This document shows, in pieces, positions 7,781 through 17,029 of a stretch of 56,900 bases of DNA. Source of the DNA: Nocardioides immobilis (lineage in GTDB: Bacteria > Actinomycetota > Actinomycetes > Propionibacteriales > Nocardioidaceae); contig NZ_QXGH01000043.1 of the NCBI RefSeq assembly GCF_003515065.1, forward strand, positions 1-56,900. Direction: 5' to 3'. The position numbers and the translations under genes were made by a program. Within the stretch, counting starts at the first letter, position 1. Each line of letters begins with the position of its first letter. Under the pieces are notes generated by a model. That model was not told where the DNA came from and searched no databases. It saw nothing but the letters and a program-made list of their open reading frames with translations.

Positions 7781-8280
7781 CGGGGGCAGCCGCCCATGGT
7801 CTTCAGCCCGCCCGCGCGAGCCGCACCGCCAGACGTCCCGACGCAGCGGGCGACGGGCGGTGCCAGCTTGTCGCGTGCCTGGGGCCTCAGCCAGGGAGCC
7901 CGACGCGGACGGTAGTGCAGTCGTCCGCGTCTATCCGGCCGTTGGATGTCGTGCGCTGTTCTCCCCCCGGCGTCGGGTTGGCGATACCCGCGGTCTGCGC
8001 GGTCCTCCCGCGGCCGTCATCGTCACCGACGCGAGCCCGACCGCTGACCCTCCACGGACTCACGGGCTCCCAGAGGGGCCCCGGACCTTGCGGCGTCGGT
8101 CATTGCTCGGGCGAGTTGCCTGTTGGGTAGTTGGAGAGCCGCTGATCGGTCGCCCGTTTGCCGATGCCCATTGGTCTTGCCGGGAACACGATGGAGGCGT
8201 CAACCACCCGAACCCGATGTATCTGGCGGGCGTCTAGAGGATCCTCAGAAGGAAGAGCCGTTCCTCTCGAGGAGTCCGCG

Positions 8281-10206
8281 ATGTCCCACCCCGACACCAT
8301 CGTCCTGACCGGAGACCACGGCCTGGGCACCGTCCGCACCATGCCGCAGTTCCGTACTCATATCGCGCAGGGTCCGCTTACCGACGCCCAGCGCCGGCTC
8401 GTCCTCGACCAGGCCGAGATCCTGATCGAGGAGCTCTACGTCCACCTGCCCCTCAAACGCGCCATGCACGCCGTCGACCCGCTGCAGGCGCTGCGCCTCC
8501 TGCGGCACCGATTGGCCGAGCTGACCGAGACGGAGTTCCACGTGCAGTTGCAGCGGATCTTCCTCGGCCTGCGCGACCTGCACACCAATTACATCCTGCC
8601 GTCGCGCTTCGCCGGCTTCGCGTTCCTCGGCATCTTCCTGGAGCGCTGCGTCGACAACGGGCGGACGGCGTACGTCGTGACGAAGACCTTCGACCACATC
8701 TCCGGCGACCCGCAGCTCAAGGCGGGGGTCGAGGTGACGCACTGGAACGGCACCCCGATCCAGATCGCCGTGGAGGCCAACGCCGCGCGGGAGGCCGGCA
8801 GCAACAAGGCGGCGCAGCTCTCCCAGGGCCTGCAGAACATGACTCTCCGCGCGATCAACATGTCGCTGCCGCCGGAAGAGGACTGGGTCGACATCACCTA
8901 CAAGGTCAACGGAGCGACCCACGAGACCCGGGTGCCGTGGCGCGTCTTCGAGTCCTCCGCCGAGGTGACCTCACCCGGAACCCTGCCATCGCTGCCCACC
9001 GGCGTCGAGGTCGGTCCGCACCACTTGGTCGGCATGGACCTGCGCACCGAGCTGACCCGCCGGGTGAAGCGCCGACTCTTCGCGCCGGCCTCCCTGAAAT
9101 CGGGGCCGCCCACCAAGGCCGCGAAGCCCGGCGCCCGCAAGCCCCGCATCGCGGCGCCGCTCGCGGCCGGGCCCGTCCCGACCAACCGTCCCGACGAGCT
9201 CAAGGCCCGCGTCGTCGACACCCCGAGCGGCACCTTCGGACACCTGCGGATCTTTACCTTCCACATGCAGGACCAGGACATCAACGGCTTCGTCAGCGAG
9301 GTCGCCAGGCTGCTCTCCGTGCTGCCGCAGGAGGGCCTGGTGCTCGACGTCCGCGGCAACGGCGGCGGCTACGTGATCGCGGCGGAGTTCCTGCTGCAGT
9401 TCCTCAGCCCGCGCCGGATCACACCTGAGCCGTTCCAGTTCGTGAGCACGCCCGGCACCACCGCACTGGCCAGGACGGTCGCCGATTACAACGACTGGAA
9501 GGCCTCGCTGGAGGAAGCGGTGACCACCGGAGCGGCGTACTCCACCGCCTTCCCGCTCTACCCGGCCGACGTCGTCAACAGCGCTGGCCAGCTCTACCAG
9601 GGCCCGGTCGTCCTCGTGACCGACGCGCAGTGCTACAGCGCCTGCGACATCTTCGCAGCTGGCTTCCAGGACCACCAGATCGGCCCGGTGCTCGGTGTCG
9701 AGGCCAACACCGGCGCCGGCGGCGCGAACGTCGTCACCCACGAAGAACTGCGCGCCGAGTGGACCGATGGAGCGCTCAAGCAGCTGCCCAAGGGGGCGCA
9801 GATGCGCGTCTCGCTGCGCCGCTGCCTGCGAGTCGGCTCCCGGTTTGGCCAGCCGGTGGAGGACCTCGGCGTTGTGCCCGACGCACTCCACGCGCTGACC
9901 AGGAACGACCTCCTGGAGGAGAACGCCGACCTGATTGCCGCCGCCGGCGCCCTGCTTGCCCAACGAACACCGCGGCTACTGCGCTTCACCTCCGCTGCGG
10001 CCGGCACCGGGAAGCGCAAGCTCGCCGTCACCACCGGCTCGCTCGCCAGCATCGACGTGTACGTCAACGGTCGACCGGTCGCGACGACGGCAACCGCCGA
10101 CGGCAGCACTCAGATCACCGTCCCCGCCGCCGCAGGCAACGTGATCCGGATCGAGGGGTACGACGCGGCCGGGATGCTGGTCGCGGCCAGCCAGCAAGAC
10201 GTCTGA
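8281..10206 (+). CDS. S41-family (C-terminal processing type) peptidase, cytosolic
   Basis: 641 residues starting MSHPDTIV, with GAGGAG about 10 bases upstream. The N-terminal 170 residues are helical (no signal peptide). The middle contains a basic linker (about 265-300, KSGPPTKAAKPGARKP). The peptidase S41 domain follows: LVLDVRGNGGGYV at about 353-365 and the nucleophile region LVTDAQCYSACDIF with Ser453. Family members use a Ser-Lys dyad and are usually periplasmic tail-specific proteases. This one lacks any export signal and has a C-terminal beta-domain of about 90 residues resembling an immunoglobulin-like fold. It stands alone after a long intergenic region. Target unknown. Confidence 0.75.
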   Translation: MSHPDTIVLTGDHGLGTVRTMPQFRTHIAQGPLTDAQRRLVLDQAEILIEELYVHLPLKRAMHAVDPLQALRLLRHRLAELTETEFHVQLQRIFLGLRDLHTNYILPSRFAGFAFLGIFLERCVDNGRTAYVVTKTFDHISGDPQLKAGVEVTHWNGTPIQIAVEANAAREAGSNKAAQLSQGLQNMTLRAINMSLPPEEDWVDITYKVNGATHETRVPWRVFESSAEVTSPGTLPSLPTGVEVGPHHLVGMDLRTELTRRVKRRLFAPASLKSGPPTKAAKPGARKPRIAAPLAAGPVPTNRPDELKARVVDTPSGTFGHLRIFTFHMQDQDINGFVSEVARLLSVLPQEGLVLDVRGNGGGYVIAAEFLLQFLSPRRITPEPFQFVSTPGTTALARTVADYNDWKASLEEAVTTGAAYSTAFPLYPADVVNSAGQLYQGPVVLVTDAQCYSACDIFAAGFQDHQIGPVLGVEANTGAGGANVVTHEELRAEWTDGALKQLPKGAQMRVSLRRCLRVGSRFGQPVEDLGVVPDALHALTRNDLLEENADLIAAAGALLAQRTPRLLRFTSAAAGTGKRKLAVTTGSLASIDVYVNGRPVATTATADGSTQITVPAAAGNVIRIEGYDAAGMLVAASQQDV

Positions 10207-10579
10207 CCGGCAACCCGGGACGTCCGGGAGGCGACGGCGCCATATCAGACGACCTGGCAGGTTGCGATCGGGCTCGACGTTGACTTGGCATCCGCCAGAG
10301 TAGGACAGGGAGACGGCGAGAACCGACAGCCGTGAACACGGCTAGGGGTTGGCCGTGGCCGGTCTCCCGGCACTTTGGTCCTCTTCCAATGACGGTTCTC
10401 GTCGCCTCGTACCTTCATTCAACTGCCCTGGGCGGACAGACACAATGGCTATGGAGGTGCGGCTCGTGGACGCACTTCCGCCGGTCCGCGATTCCAGGCA
10501 TAGGAGCGAGCCTGCTCGGCAAGGTGGGCGGCGCGCTTGTCGATCGCCACCCCGTGCCGCGGCACCAGGGGTGCCATCA
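10207..10579. other. Intergenic stretch
   Basis: No supported gene on the plus strand. A minus-strand 75-residue frame (10449-10676) has a protein-like core (LVPRHGVAIDKRAAHLAEQA) but overlaps the repeat at 10580-10685 and has no family I recognise; it may be a remnant of a mobile-element protein. Confidence 0.35.
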
Positions 10580-10685
10580 GGGTCTGCTGCACGAACTGGT
10601 GACAGCTGCGAGCTCGACTCATCGCCAACTGCAGCATGAACTGCGGGCTTGACCGCAGTGAAGAAAACCACTGCACTCTGACCTG
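10580..10685. repeat. Left boundary repeat of the tricarboxylate module
   Basis: Bases 10580-10609 are an exact 30-bp copy of 17030-17059 (GGGTCTGCTGCACGAACTGG and ten further bases). After a gap of about 25 bases, the unit ATGAACTGCGG, CTTGACCGCAGTGAA follows in both copies. Bases 10649-10685 also match the repeat at 7744. The pair brackets a 6.4-kb segment with the uspA-, tct-, prpF- and lysR-like genes. Confidence 0.7.
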
Positions 10686-11006
10686 GGCAAACGTGTTCGC
10701 ACGTTCTGCGGCGCGTCGCCCCGACGCTCCATGTCGCCAGATGTGGCAGGCATCGTCGAATCTCCAGCCGACGCGTACGGGGAACGGCCGCGGAGATGCG
10801 GACGGCGTTGAAGCGGAACTATCAGGCGCGGTTCTGGCAATCTGACTATTCCTGGTTCTCGCCGGAAGTGGCCGTCGAGGCCGACGATCGTGCTGGAGGA
10901 ATGCCGTCGCTCCGACGAGGCCGAGGTGATGCCGTCGGCGCGTGCCCGAATGTCAGGCGCTACAACCTGTCCCAAAACTTCCTGCTGTCGCGCCTTCCTT
11001 GTCCGC

Positions 11007-11384
11007 TCAGGGGCCTGCCACGGTAGGTTTTACGGCAAGCACGGGGCAGGTGGCGTCGAGCAGGATCCGCTGGGCCGTGCTGCCGAAGACCAGCTTCCCG
11101 ACCGGGGTTCGTGAGCGGAGCCCCAAGACCACCAGGCGGGCGTCGCGTCGTTGTGCGATCTGGACGACGGTGTCGCTGGGGTCGCCCAGGTCCCCGCGCT
11201 CGACTTCGACGCGGCCGGCGATGTCCGGCCAGCGCGTCTCAACCTCCCCCACGTCGGGCGCGGCGTCCCCTCGTACGGCGGGCACGATGATCACGGTCTC
11301 CCGCTCGCGAGAGGACTCGGCGACGGCGGCAGCGACGGCGGCGTGTCCGGGCGGGGTGTCGGCGTAGGCGACAACGATGGTCAT
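11007..11384 (-). CDS. Universal stress protein (UspA family)
   Basis: 125 residues, somewhat short for the 140-160-residue family. The start MTIVVAYADTPPG gives the first beta strand, and the C-terminal nucleotide-binding signature is intact: VLGLRSRTPVGKLVFGSTAQ, the pattern G-x2-G-x9-G-S/T. It would bind ATP or AMP. The gene lies 46 bases after the stop of the TctA-TctB fusion and in the same direction, so it probably ends that operon. Small Usp proteins often accompany tripartite tricarboxylate transporters and may modulate them; that link is known for related transporter families and is inference here. Confidence 0.8.
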   Translation of the reverse strand: MTIVVAYADTPPGHAAVAAAVAESSRERETVIIVPAVRGDAAPDVGEVETRWPDIAGRVEVERGDLGDPSDTVVQIAQRRDARLVVLGLRSRTPVGKLVFGSTAQRILLDATCPVLAVKPTVAGP

Positions 11385-11430
11385 CGGCGTTCCTTTCGAT
11401 CGGTCTGTGGGATGGGGAGGGCCGCCGGGG

Positions 11431-13494
11431 TCACTGCAGCAGGCCGGTCGGCAGGTCGACGGGCAGCAGCGAGGGCAAGGACAGCAGCACGAGGCCCAGG
11501 ACGAGGGTGTAGACGATCGCCGTCCGGGGGCGGGCGCGGGCGGCGTACAGCAGGAACGCGGGGGTGAAGACCAGCGTCGCTGCGAGGTAGCCGCCCACCA
11601 TGACGAGGACCAGGAACGCTGCCATGGCTGCGAACGTGCGGGCCGCGATCACCAAGTCGTGGTGCCGGGTCAGGGCAGGGGTGTCGGCGCTGGGCCGGAC
11701 GCGGGTGGCGAGCCCCGTGGCGCCGGACCCGCCCACAGGCTCGTGGACGTCCTCCACAGGATGACCCCCGGCTCCCCGCAACCTCGCGCGTGCTTCCTGA
11801 CAGATCAGGACGAGGGCCGCCACCAGACCGAACCCGGCGACGAGGCGAGGCATCAGTCGCGCCTCCTCGGAGAACGACCCGCTCATCCAGAGCGCGCCGC
11901 CGAACACGATCACCGCGACGACAGCGACGGCGGCGGACCACGGCGTGCCGGCCAGCGAACCCTCCAGCTCGTCGCCGGCCACGCCCTCGCTCTCGTGCTC
12001 GTCCCGGTGACCGTCGTCGGCCGCGCCCGAGGTCGCCCGAAGCTTCTTTACCAGGGACCACAGCACGGGCACCACCAGCAGCGCAGCGAAGGCGAGGACG
12101 CCGGGGCGCGTCATCCACTCGGTTCCTTCGTACAGGCTCGCGGTCAGGTAGTAGTAGCGCTCCATCGGGATGGCGAGGACGAAGCCGATCAGGAACGGCG
12201 CACGCGGCATTCCGGTGGCCTTGAGGAAGAACCCGGCCACGCCGAGTGCGACCATCACCCACAGGTCGCCGAGCTGGCCGCCCTCCTGGTAGGCGCCGAG
12301 CAGCATCACCACGAGAAGGCCGGGCCCGAGCACGGCGAAGGGCACCTTGGTGAGCTTGGCGAGGGAGCCCGTCGCGAGGAAGCACAGGAACGCTCCGGCG
12401 ACGGAGGCGATCGCGAACGCCCACACGATCAGGTACATCAGGTCGAGGTGGTCGGTGACGATGGCGGGTCCCGGCTGGATGCCGTACGTCAGCAGCATCC
12501 CGAGCAGCATCGCGGACGGTACGCCGCCCGGGATGCCGAAGAGGAAGGTCGGGATGAGGTCGCCGGCCTCGACCGAGTTGTTGGCGCTCTCGGGACCGAC
12601 GATGCCGCGGGGGTCGCCCTTGCCGAACTTGCGCTTGTCCTTGGCGGTGGCGACGGCCTGCCCGTAGGCGAGCCAGGTGCCGGCGGTGGCGCCGACGCCG
12701 GGGAGGATGCCGGCCCAGATGCCGATCAGCGAGCCTCGGATGACGTGCGTCCAGTGCGTCAGCCACTCCCGGATCCCGGATCCCCAGCCGCCGGTGAGCG
12801 CGACGGGCTTTTCCGTCACGCGCCGCTGACCGACGCGGCTCGCGATCTCGGCGAGTCCGAACACGCCCAGGGCAACCGCGACCAATGAGAGGCCGTCGCT
12901 GAGGAAGAGGGAGCCGAAGGAGAAGCGCTCCTCGGCGGTGGTGGGCGAGGTACCGACGAGGCCGAGCAGAAGGCCGAGGAAACCCGCTGTCAGACCCTTG
13001 ACCACGTTGCCGCGCGAGAGCACGGCGGCGAGGGAGACGCCGAGGACGGTCAGCATGAAGAGCTCCGGGCTGCCGAAGGAGAGCACCAGGGGCCGCGCCA
13101 GCGGGATGGCGAGCGTCAGGCCGACCGCACCGATCAGGCCGCCTGCCATCGAGGAGAGGAAGGCCAGCGACAGTGCACGTTTGGCTTGTCCCTGCCGTGC
13201 CATCGAGTAGCCGTCGAGCATGGTCACGCTTGCCGATGCGGATCCTGGCGCGCCGAGCAGGACCGCGGCCACAGTGTCCGAGGTGTGCACGACGGCCAGG
13301 GCCCCGATGAGCATCGCGAGAGCAGGCTCGGGGTCCATGCCGAAGGTGACCGGGAGGAGGATCGCCACCGCGCCGGTGCCGCCGAGGCCCGGGATCAGGC
13401 CGATGACCAGACCGGCCAGCACGCCGATGGCGAGCATGAGGAGTAGTGAGGGATCGGCCAGTGAGCCCAGGGCCGAGAACGCTGCGTCAGTCAT
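11431..13494 (-). CDS. tctA: Tripartite tricarboxylate transporter, TctA-TctB fusion
   Basis: 687 residues. Residues about 1-505 are a TctA large permease with ten or more membrane segments and the family's glycine-rich stretch GLVIGLIPGLGGTGAVAI near residue 27-45. Normal TctA ends near 500 residues. Here, after a charged linker (about 515-535), a second region of four membrane segments (WSAAVAVVAVIVFGGALW and others) looks like the small subunit TctB. The two membrane subunits thus seem joined in one chain. The start ATG 13494 follows the TctC stop by 10 bases. It uses the solute-binding protein TctC and the sodium or proton gradient to import tricarboxylates or related acids. Confidence 0.85.
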   Translation of the reverse strand: MTDAAFSALGSLADPSLLLMLAIGVLAGLVIGLIPGLGGTGAVAILLPVTFGMDPEPALAMLIGALAVVHTSDTVAAVLLGAPGSASASVTMLDGYSMARQGQAKRALSLAFLSSMAGGLIGAVGLTLAIPLARPLVLSFGSPELFMLTVLGVSLAAVLSRGNVVKGLTAGFLGLLLGLVGTSPTTAEERFSFGSLFLSDGLSLVAVALGVFGLAEIASRVGQRRVTEKPVALTGGWGSGIREWLTHWTHVIRGSLIGIWAGILPGVGATAGTWLAYGQAVATAKDKRKFGKGDPRGIVGPESANNSVEAGDLIPTFLFGIPGGVPSAMLLGMLLTYGIQPGPAIVTDHLDLMYLIVWAFAIASVAGAFLCFLATGSLAKLTKVPFAVLGPGLLVVMLLGAYQEGGQLGDLWVMVALGVAGFFLKATGMPRAPFLIGFVLAIPMERYYYLTASLYEGTEWMTRPGVLAFAALLVVPVLWSLVKKLRATSGAADDGHRDEHESEGVAGDELEGSLAGTPWSAAVAVVAVIVFGGALWMSGSFSEEARLMPRLVAGFGLVAALVLICQEARARLRGAGGHPVEDVHEPVGGSGATGLATRVRPSADTPALTRHHDLVIAARTFAAMAAFLVLVMVGGYLAATLVFTPAFLLYAARARPRTAIVYTLVLGLVLLSLPSLLPVDLPTGLLQ

Positions 13495-13504
13495 GGTGTT
13501 GCCC

Positions 13505-14704
13505 CTAGTCGATCGTGATGTCGTAGTCGGTCTCGAGCAGCTCGAGCACGTCCTCGCGGACGCTGTCGTCCACCTGGTAGGCCTCGTCGATGCGCTCGGC
13601 GAGGTCGGGCGAGGCGTCGATCGGGTAGCCCCCGAGTACCTCCGCCGCGGACTTCTGGAACTCGGGATCGGCACCCAGGTCCTCGGCCGTCGACCGCAGC
13701 AGCTCGAGTGCCTCGTCGGGCGTCCCCTCCGGGACCCAGAGCGCCTTCTGGTAGGTGTAGGTCAGCGCCAGGATCGCCCGGTACGTCTCGAGCGACTCTG
13801 GGTCCGGCTGCCCGCCGTAGAGCTGCTCGTACACCTCCACGACGGTGGGGAGATCGGGGAAGTTGGGATCGCGCACGATCTCGCCCTCATCGTCCACCTG
13901 GCCCAGGGAGAAGAGCGGCACGGCGGTGCCGTCCTCCACCAGGGGGTCGACCGCCGGCCCGTACGACGTCGTTGTCTGGTAGTCGATGTCCACCTCGCCA
14001 CGTTGCAGCGCGAGGTTGACCGGGCCGCGCCCCTCGAACCCGAACGTCGAGTCGACGTCGGCGGAGAGGAGGTCGAAGGCCAGCAAGGTGGTGAGGTCGA
14101 GGCTGGTTGCCGCGATGCCGCCGAAGACCAGTGGCTCGTCTCGGTCGACGAGGTCCTCGACGCTGCGCACGCCGGCGCCGGTCCGGGCGTAGACCACTGC
14201 CCCGGTGCCGTTGGCCAGGATGGGCCGCAGTTCGGTGAAGTCGTAGCGCACGGCTGGCATCTCGAGGAGGTAGGGCACCACCGTGGAGGCCGTGCTGACC
14301 AGGACCTCGGTCCCGTCGGGCTTCGCGGCGGTCATGAAGTGGTTGGTGCCGAGGATGCCCTCACCGCCGTCGTCGTTGACCGGGGCCAGGCCCGGGGATC
14401 CCGGCACCGCCTCGGTCAGCTCGGCTCCCACGAAGCGCGCCCAGATGTCCGTGCCGCCACCCTCGGCCAGGGGGATCATCATCTCCACGGTCTCACCGGA
14501 GTAGTCACCGTCGGTGGTGGAGGCAGCCGGGTTGAGGAGATCCCCACCGAGCACCGAGACGCCCACCGCCAGCGCCGTGAAGCCGGCCACGATCGCGCCG
14601 GCGAGTCGTGGGTTCGGCGCCGGGCGATCGGGGGCTTCCTGCGCGGGACTGACGTCCTGGTCGCCGCTCGCGGCGACGTCCTCTTTGCTGACGTGCTGGG
14701 TCAT
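13505..14704 (-). CDS. tctC: Tripartite tricarboxylate transporter substrate-binding protein (TctC/Bug family)
   Basis: 399 residues. A cytosolic N-terminus of about 33 residues (acidic and proline-rich) precedes one membrane segment (LAGAIVAGFTALAVGVSVLG, about 34-53), so the protein is membrane-anchored outside the cell rather than a lipoprotein. The two-lobed binding domain begins with the family-typical VEMMIPLAEGGGTDIWARF. ATG 14704 is preceded by GGAGGAACGC. It is the first transporter gene and precedes the TctA-TctB fusion. The ligand is not visible from sequence; the PrpF neighbour suggests an unsaturated tricarboxylate. Confidence 0.85.
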   Translation of the reverse strand: MTQHVSKEDVAASGDQDVSPAQEAPDRPAPNPRLAGAIVAGFTALAVGVSVLGGDLLNPAASTTDGDYSGETVEMMIPLAEGGGTDIWARFVGAELTEAVPGSPGLAPVNDDGGEGILGTNHFMTAAKPDGTEVLVSTASTVVPYLLEMPAVRYDFTELRPILANGTGAVVYARTGAGVRSVEDLVDRDEPLVFGGIAATSLDLTTLLAFDLLSADVDSTFGFEGRGPVNLALQRGEVDIDYQTTTSYGPAVDPLVEDGTAVPLFSLGQVDDEGEIVRDPNFPDLPTVVEVYEQLYGGQPDPESLETYRAILALTYTYQKALWVPEGTPDEALELLRSTAEDLGADPEFQKSAAEVLGGYPIDASPDLAERIDEAYQVDDSVREDVLELLETDYDITID

Positions 14705-14762
14705 GCGTTCCTCCAGGTCAAGCGAGCCTCGCACGGACGTGCCGTGTCAAGGGAGTGGACGG

Positions 14763-15872
14763 TCATGCCGAGGCCGACGGCAACAGCGGTGGGTCCGGCA
14801 GCACCACGGACCCGTGAGCCAGCCGTCGGTAGGTGCGCACGACTCCGACGACCGGGACACCGTCGCGCTCCTCCACGAAGGTGCCCACGCACCCTGCCGG
14901 AGTGCCGAGTCGGAGGCCCGTGGTGGGCCGGACCGCGGGAACGAGGTCGTGCACGACCGTGCCGGAAGCGTCGGCCGCCAGCGTCAGCGCTACAGAGCCG
15001 GTGACCGGAACGGCTGGGTGGAAGCGCCCCATCGACAGCATGCGGACGGTCAGGTCGTCGCCTTCGACGCCTTGGGAACTGGGAGTCGAGACGAGCGCGA
15101 GCTTCGGGACGGCGCCCGCGACAGCATCCGAGCTCTCCGCCAGTCCCATCAGGACACCCGCTTCACGACGTACGGCGTCGAGCCGGGCCAGCAGCCCTGG
15201 GACCAGATCGAGCTCGGCGATGTCCTCATTCCCCCGCACCCCGAAGTCGGAGGCGTTGACCGCAACGACCGGAGCGCCCGCGTCGACCAGCGTGACGGTC
15301 ACCCCGCCCACGGCGTCCGACAAGACGTCCTGCGTACGACCGGTGGGGAAGAGCCGACCGGTGCTCCGCCCGGCCGGGTCGACGAAACCCATGCGCACCG
15401 GAGCGCCGGGGAACGGGACGCCCGGGATGGTCTCGGACGCAGTCTCGTCGAGCACGCCTCCGGGAGTGGGCACGCGCTGCACGATGAGCTGGCTGGTGTT
15501 GGTGTTGAGAACCCGCACAGCCGTCTCCGGCTCGTCGGTGGGCACCCAGCCCTCCCGGATCGCGAACGACGCGACCACGGCCGAGCAGTTGCCACAGTTG
15601 CTCCCCCAGTCCACTTTTGCCTCTTCGATCCCGACCTGGGCGAACGTGTACTCCACGTCCACACCCACAGCCGACGACGGCGCCAGGATCACCGCCTTGC
15701 TCGTGGTCGACGTACCCCCACCCACGCCGTCGACCTGCCGGTGGTCCGGGCTGCCATAGATGCGCAGCAGCACCTCGTCGACAGACAGGTCCGGGACCTG
15801 CAGGTCGTCGCGACGGAAGACCCAGCACTTGCTGGTACCACCCCGCATCCAAGTCGCGGCGATCTCGCGCAT
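14763..15872 (-). CDS. PrpF-family isomerase (methylaconitate isomerase / oxalomesaconate tautomerase type)
   Basis: 369 residues, normal for PrpF proteins, which have two diaminopimelate-epimerase-like lobes. Visible family motifs are WMRGGTSK (residues 8-15), GSPDHRQVDGVGGGTSTTSK (41-60) and DWGSNCGNCSA (88-98). Relatives isomerise 2-methylaconitate in propionate breakdown or 4-oxalomesaconate in gallate/protocatechuate breakdown. The adjacent tricarboxylate transporter suggests that the imported acid is its substrate or product. An AGGAGG site lies 6 bases before ATG 15872. It is divergent from the LysR gene, with a shared control region. Exact reaction undetermined. Confidence 0.75.
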   Translation of the reverse strand: MREIAATWMRGGTSKCWVFRRDDLQVPDLSVDEVLLRIYGSPDHRQVDGVGGGTSTTSKAVILAPSSAVGVDVEYTFAQVGIEEAKVDWGSNCGNCSAVVASFAIREGWVPTDEPETAVRVLNTNTSQLIVQRVPTPGGVLDETASETIPGVPFPGAPVRMGFVDPAGRSTGRLFPTGRTQDVLSDAVGGVTVTLVDAGAPVVAVNASDFGVRGNEDIAELDLVPGLLARLDAVRREAGVLMGLAESSDAVAGAVPKLALVSTPSSQGVEGDDLTVRMLSMGRFHPAVPVTGSVALTLAADASGTVVHDLVPAVRPTTGLRLGTPAGCVGTFVEERDGVPVVGVVRTYRRLAHGSVVLPDPPLLPSASA

Positions 15873-15963
15873 GTTGCCTCCTGAGACGACGTCCGGACGT
15901 TCCGGACCTACTCAGATTGAGGTCGGATGAGTTGTAGCACAATCACGACTTCTCACAGCGTCG

Positions 15964-16069
15964 TGAAGTATCTCTTCATGCTTGACGCCTTGCCGACGTC
16001 CACCCGGGGCGGCGTGGTCGCTCAAGCAGCGCTGGAAGCCTCTTCATGGCCTTGTAGCGGAACTTCATG
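15964..16069. promoter_or_regulatory. Candidate LysR binding region between prpF-like and lysR-like genes
   Basis: TGAAG-TATCT-CTTCA at 15964-15978 is a perfect interrupted palindrome. The heptamer CTTCATG occurs three times (15974, 16042 and 16063), the last overlapping the LysR start. Repeated half-sites in the divergent gap are typical for LysR-type activators, which bind an autoregulatory site and an activation site. Confidence 0.45.
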
Positions 16070-16984
16070 CACACTCGGGGGGTGCTCGACGTCAAGCGGC
16101 TCCAGATCCTGTTGGCGATCGTCGAGGAGGGGTCGGTCACCAGCGCCGCTGCCGCCTTGGGATACACGCCTTCCGCGATCTCCCAACAGCTCCTGAGGCT
16201 CGAGCGCGAGGCTGGACAACCGCTCCTCGACCGTCACGCGCGCGGCATGACGGCGACAGACGCAGGCTTGGTGCTCGCCACGCACGCCCGCAAAGTCCTC
16301 CGCCAACTAGCGGCCGCGGAGTCGGACCTCGCGGAGATCGCCGGCGTCCGGCGCGGCAGTGTCACCCTGGGAACCTTTCCCACGGTCGGCAGCTCGTTCC
16401 TGCCGCTGGCGGTCCGCCGCTACCGCGAGCTCTACCCCAACATCACGCTGACGATCAGCAGTGGTCGCGAGGACCATCTGGTGCGCATGCTGGAAGAGGG
16501 CAAGGTCGCCATGTCTTTCCTGTGGGACTACGAGTGGCAACGGATCAACAACGACGAGCTCGTACTCACCGAGCTCTTCACCGACCCCACCGTGCTGCTC
16601 GTCGGCTCCACCCACCGCCTGGCCCGACGCCGCACCGTCCGCATGGCCGACCTCGCAGCCGAACCCTGGATCATCCGCGCCGGAGGACACCCAGTCGTTG
16701 AGGTGCTGCAGCGCAGCGCCGTGGCCGCCGGCTTCACCCCGACCATCGCCTTCCAGGCCAACGACTACCAGGAGGCCCAGGCCATGGTCAGCGTCGGCCT
16801 CGGCATCGCCCTGGCGCCCAGGACCGCCACCGTCAACCAGCACCCCGACGTGCGGGTCGTCTCCCTGGGCGACACCGCACCCCCCAGGCGGGTCCTGGTC
16901 GCACATCGACCCGGCCGCGTCCGGAGCGCCGCCGAGCTCGCCCTCCACGACGTCCTGGTCGAGACCGCGTCCACCTACACCTGA
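16067..16984 (+). CDS. LysR-family transcriptional regulator
   Basis: 305 residues. The N-terminal winged helix-turn-helix is clear: LDVKRLQILLAIVEEGSVTS, then AAAALGYTPSAISQQLLRLE, residues about 7-46. The remaining 215 residues match the periplasmic-binding-like effector domain (GSVTLGTFPTVGSSFLPLAV). GTG 16082 is an alternative start closer to the usual N-terminus. Divergent from the prpF-tctC-tctAB-usp operon, it is probably its activator, with the imported tricarboxylate or its product as effector. Confidence 0.85.
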   Translation: MHTRGVLDVKRLQILLAIVEEGSVTSAAAALGYTPSAISQQLLRLEREAGQPLLDRHARGMTATDAGLVLATHARKVLRQLAAAESDLAEIAGVRRGSVTLGTFPTVGSSFLPLAVRRYRELYPNITLTISSGREDHLVRMLEEGKVAMSFLWDYEWQRINNDELVLTELFTDPTVLLVGSTHRLARRRTVRMADLAAEPWIIRAGGHPVVEVLQRSAVAAGFTPTIAFQANDYQEAQAMVSVGLGIALAPRTATVNQHPDVRVVSLGDTAPPRRVLVAHRPGRVRSAAELALHDVLVETASTYT

Positions 16985-17029
16985 GTCAGCGGTTGCGGCC
17001 GCGCGTCTCATCGCGAGATGTCGTGCTGC

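Larger units (their letters stand above)
7055..8280. other. Mostly non-coding stretch with repeats and a decayed gene
   Basis: No intact gene of confident function. Inside it are a second copy of the 33-bp hairpin repeat (7157-7189), a frameshifted zinc-ribbon gene (7288-7513), a doubtful small frame (7510-7716) and one member of the TTGACCGCAGTGAAGAAA repeat (7744-7780). From 7781 to 8280 I see only the ribosome binding site (GAGGAG) of the next gene. Confidence 0.5.

Noticed and set aside
8222..8245. TCTAGAGGATCC, identical to a common cloning-vector polylinker stretch
   Set aside because: Only 12 bases match and the flanks are unlike any vector; chance is sufficient. No sign of contamination.
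11377..12888. A 503-residue plus-strand frame opposite the TctA gene
   Set aside because: Antisense shadow of a GC-rich gene: composition dominated by G, R, E, D and Q without domains, while the minus strand gives a textbook TctA.
13220..15004. A 594-residue plus-strand frame opposite tctC
   Set aside because: Antisense shadow; no binding site, no domain, and the minus strand is clearly TctC.
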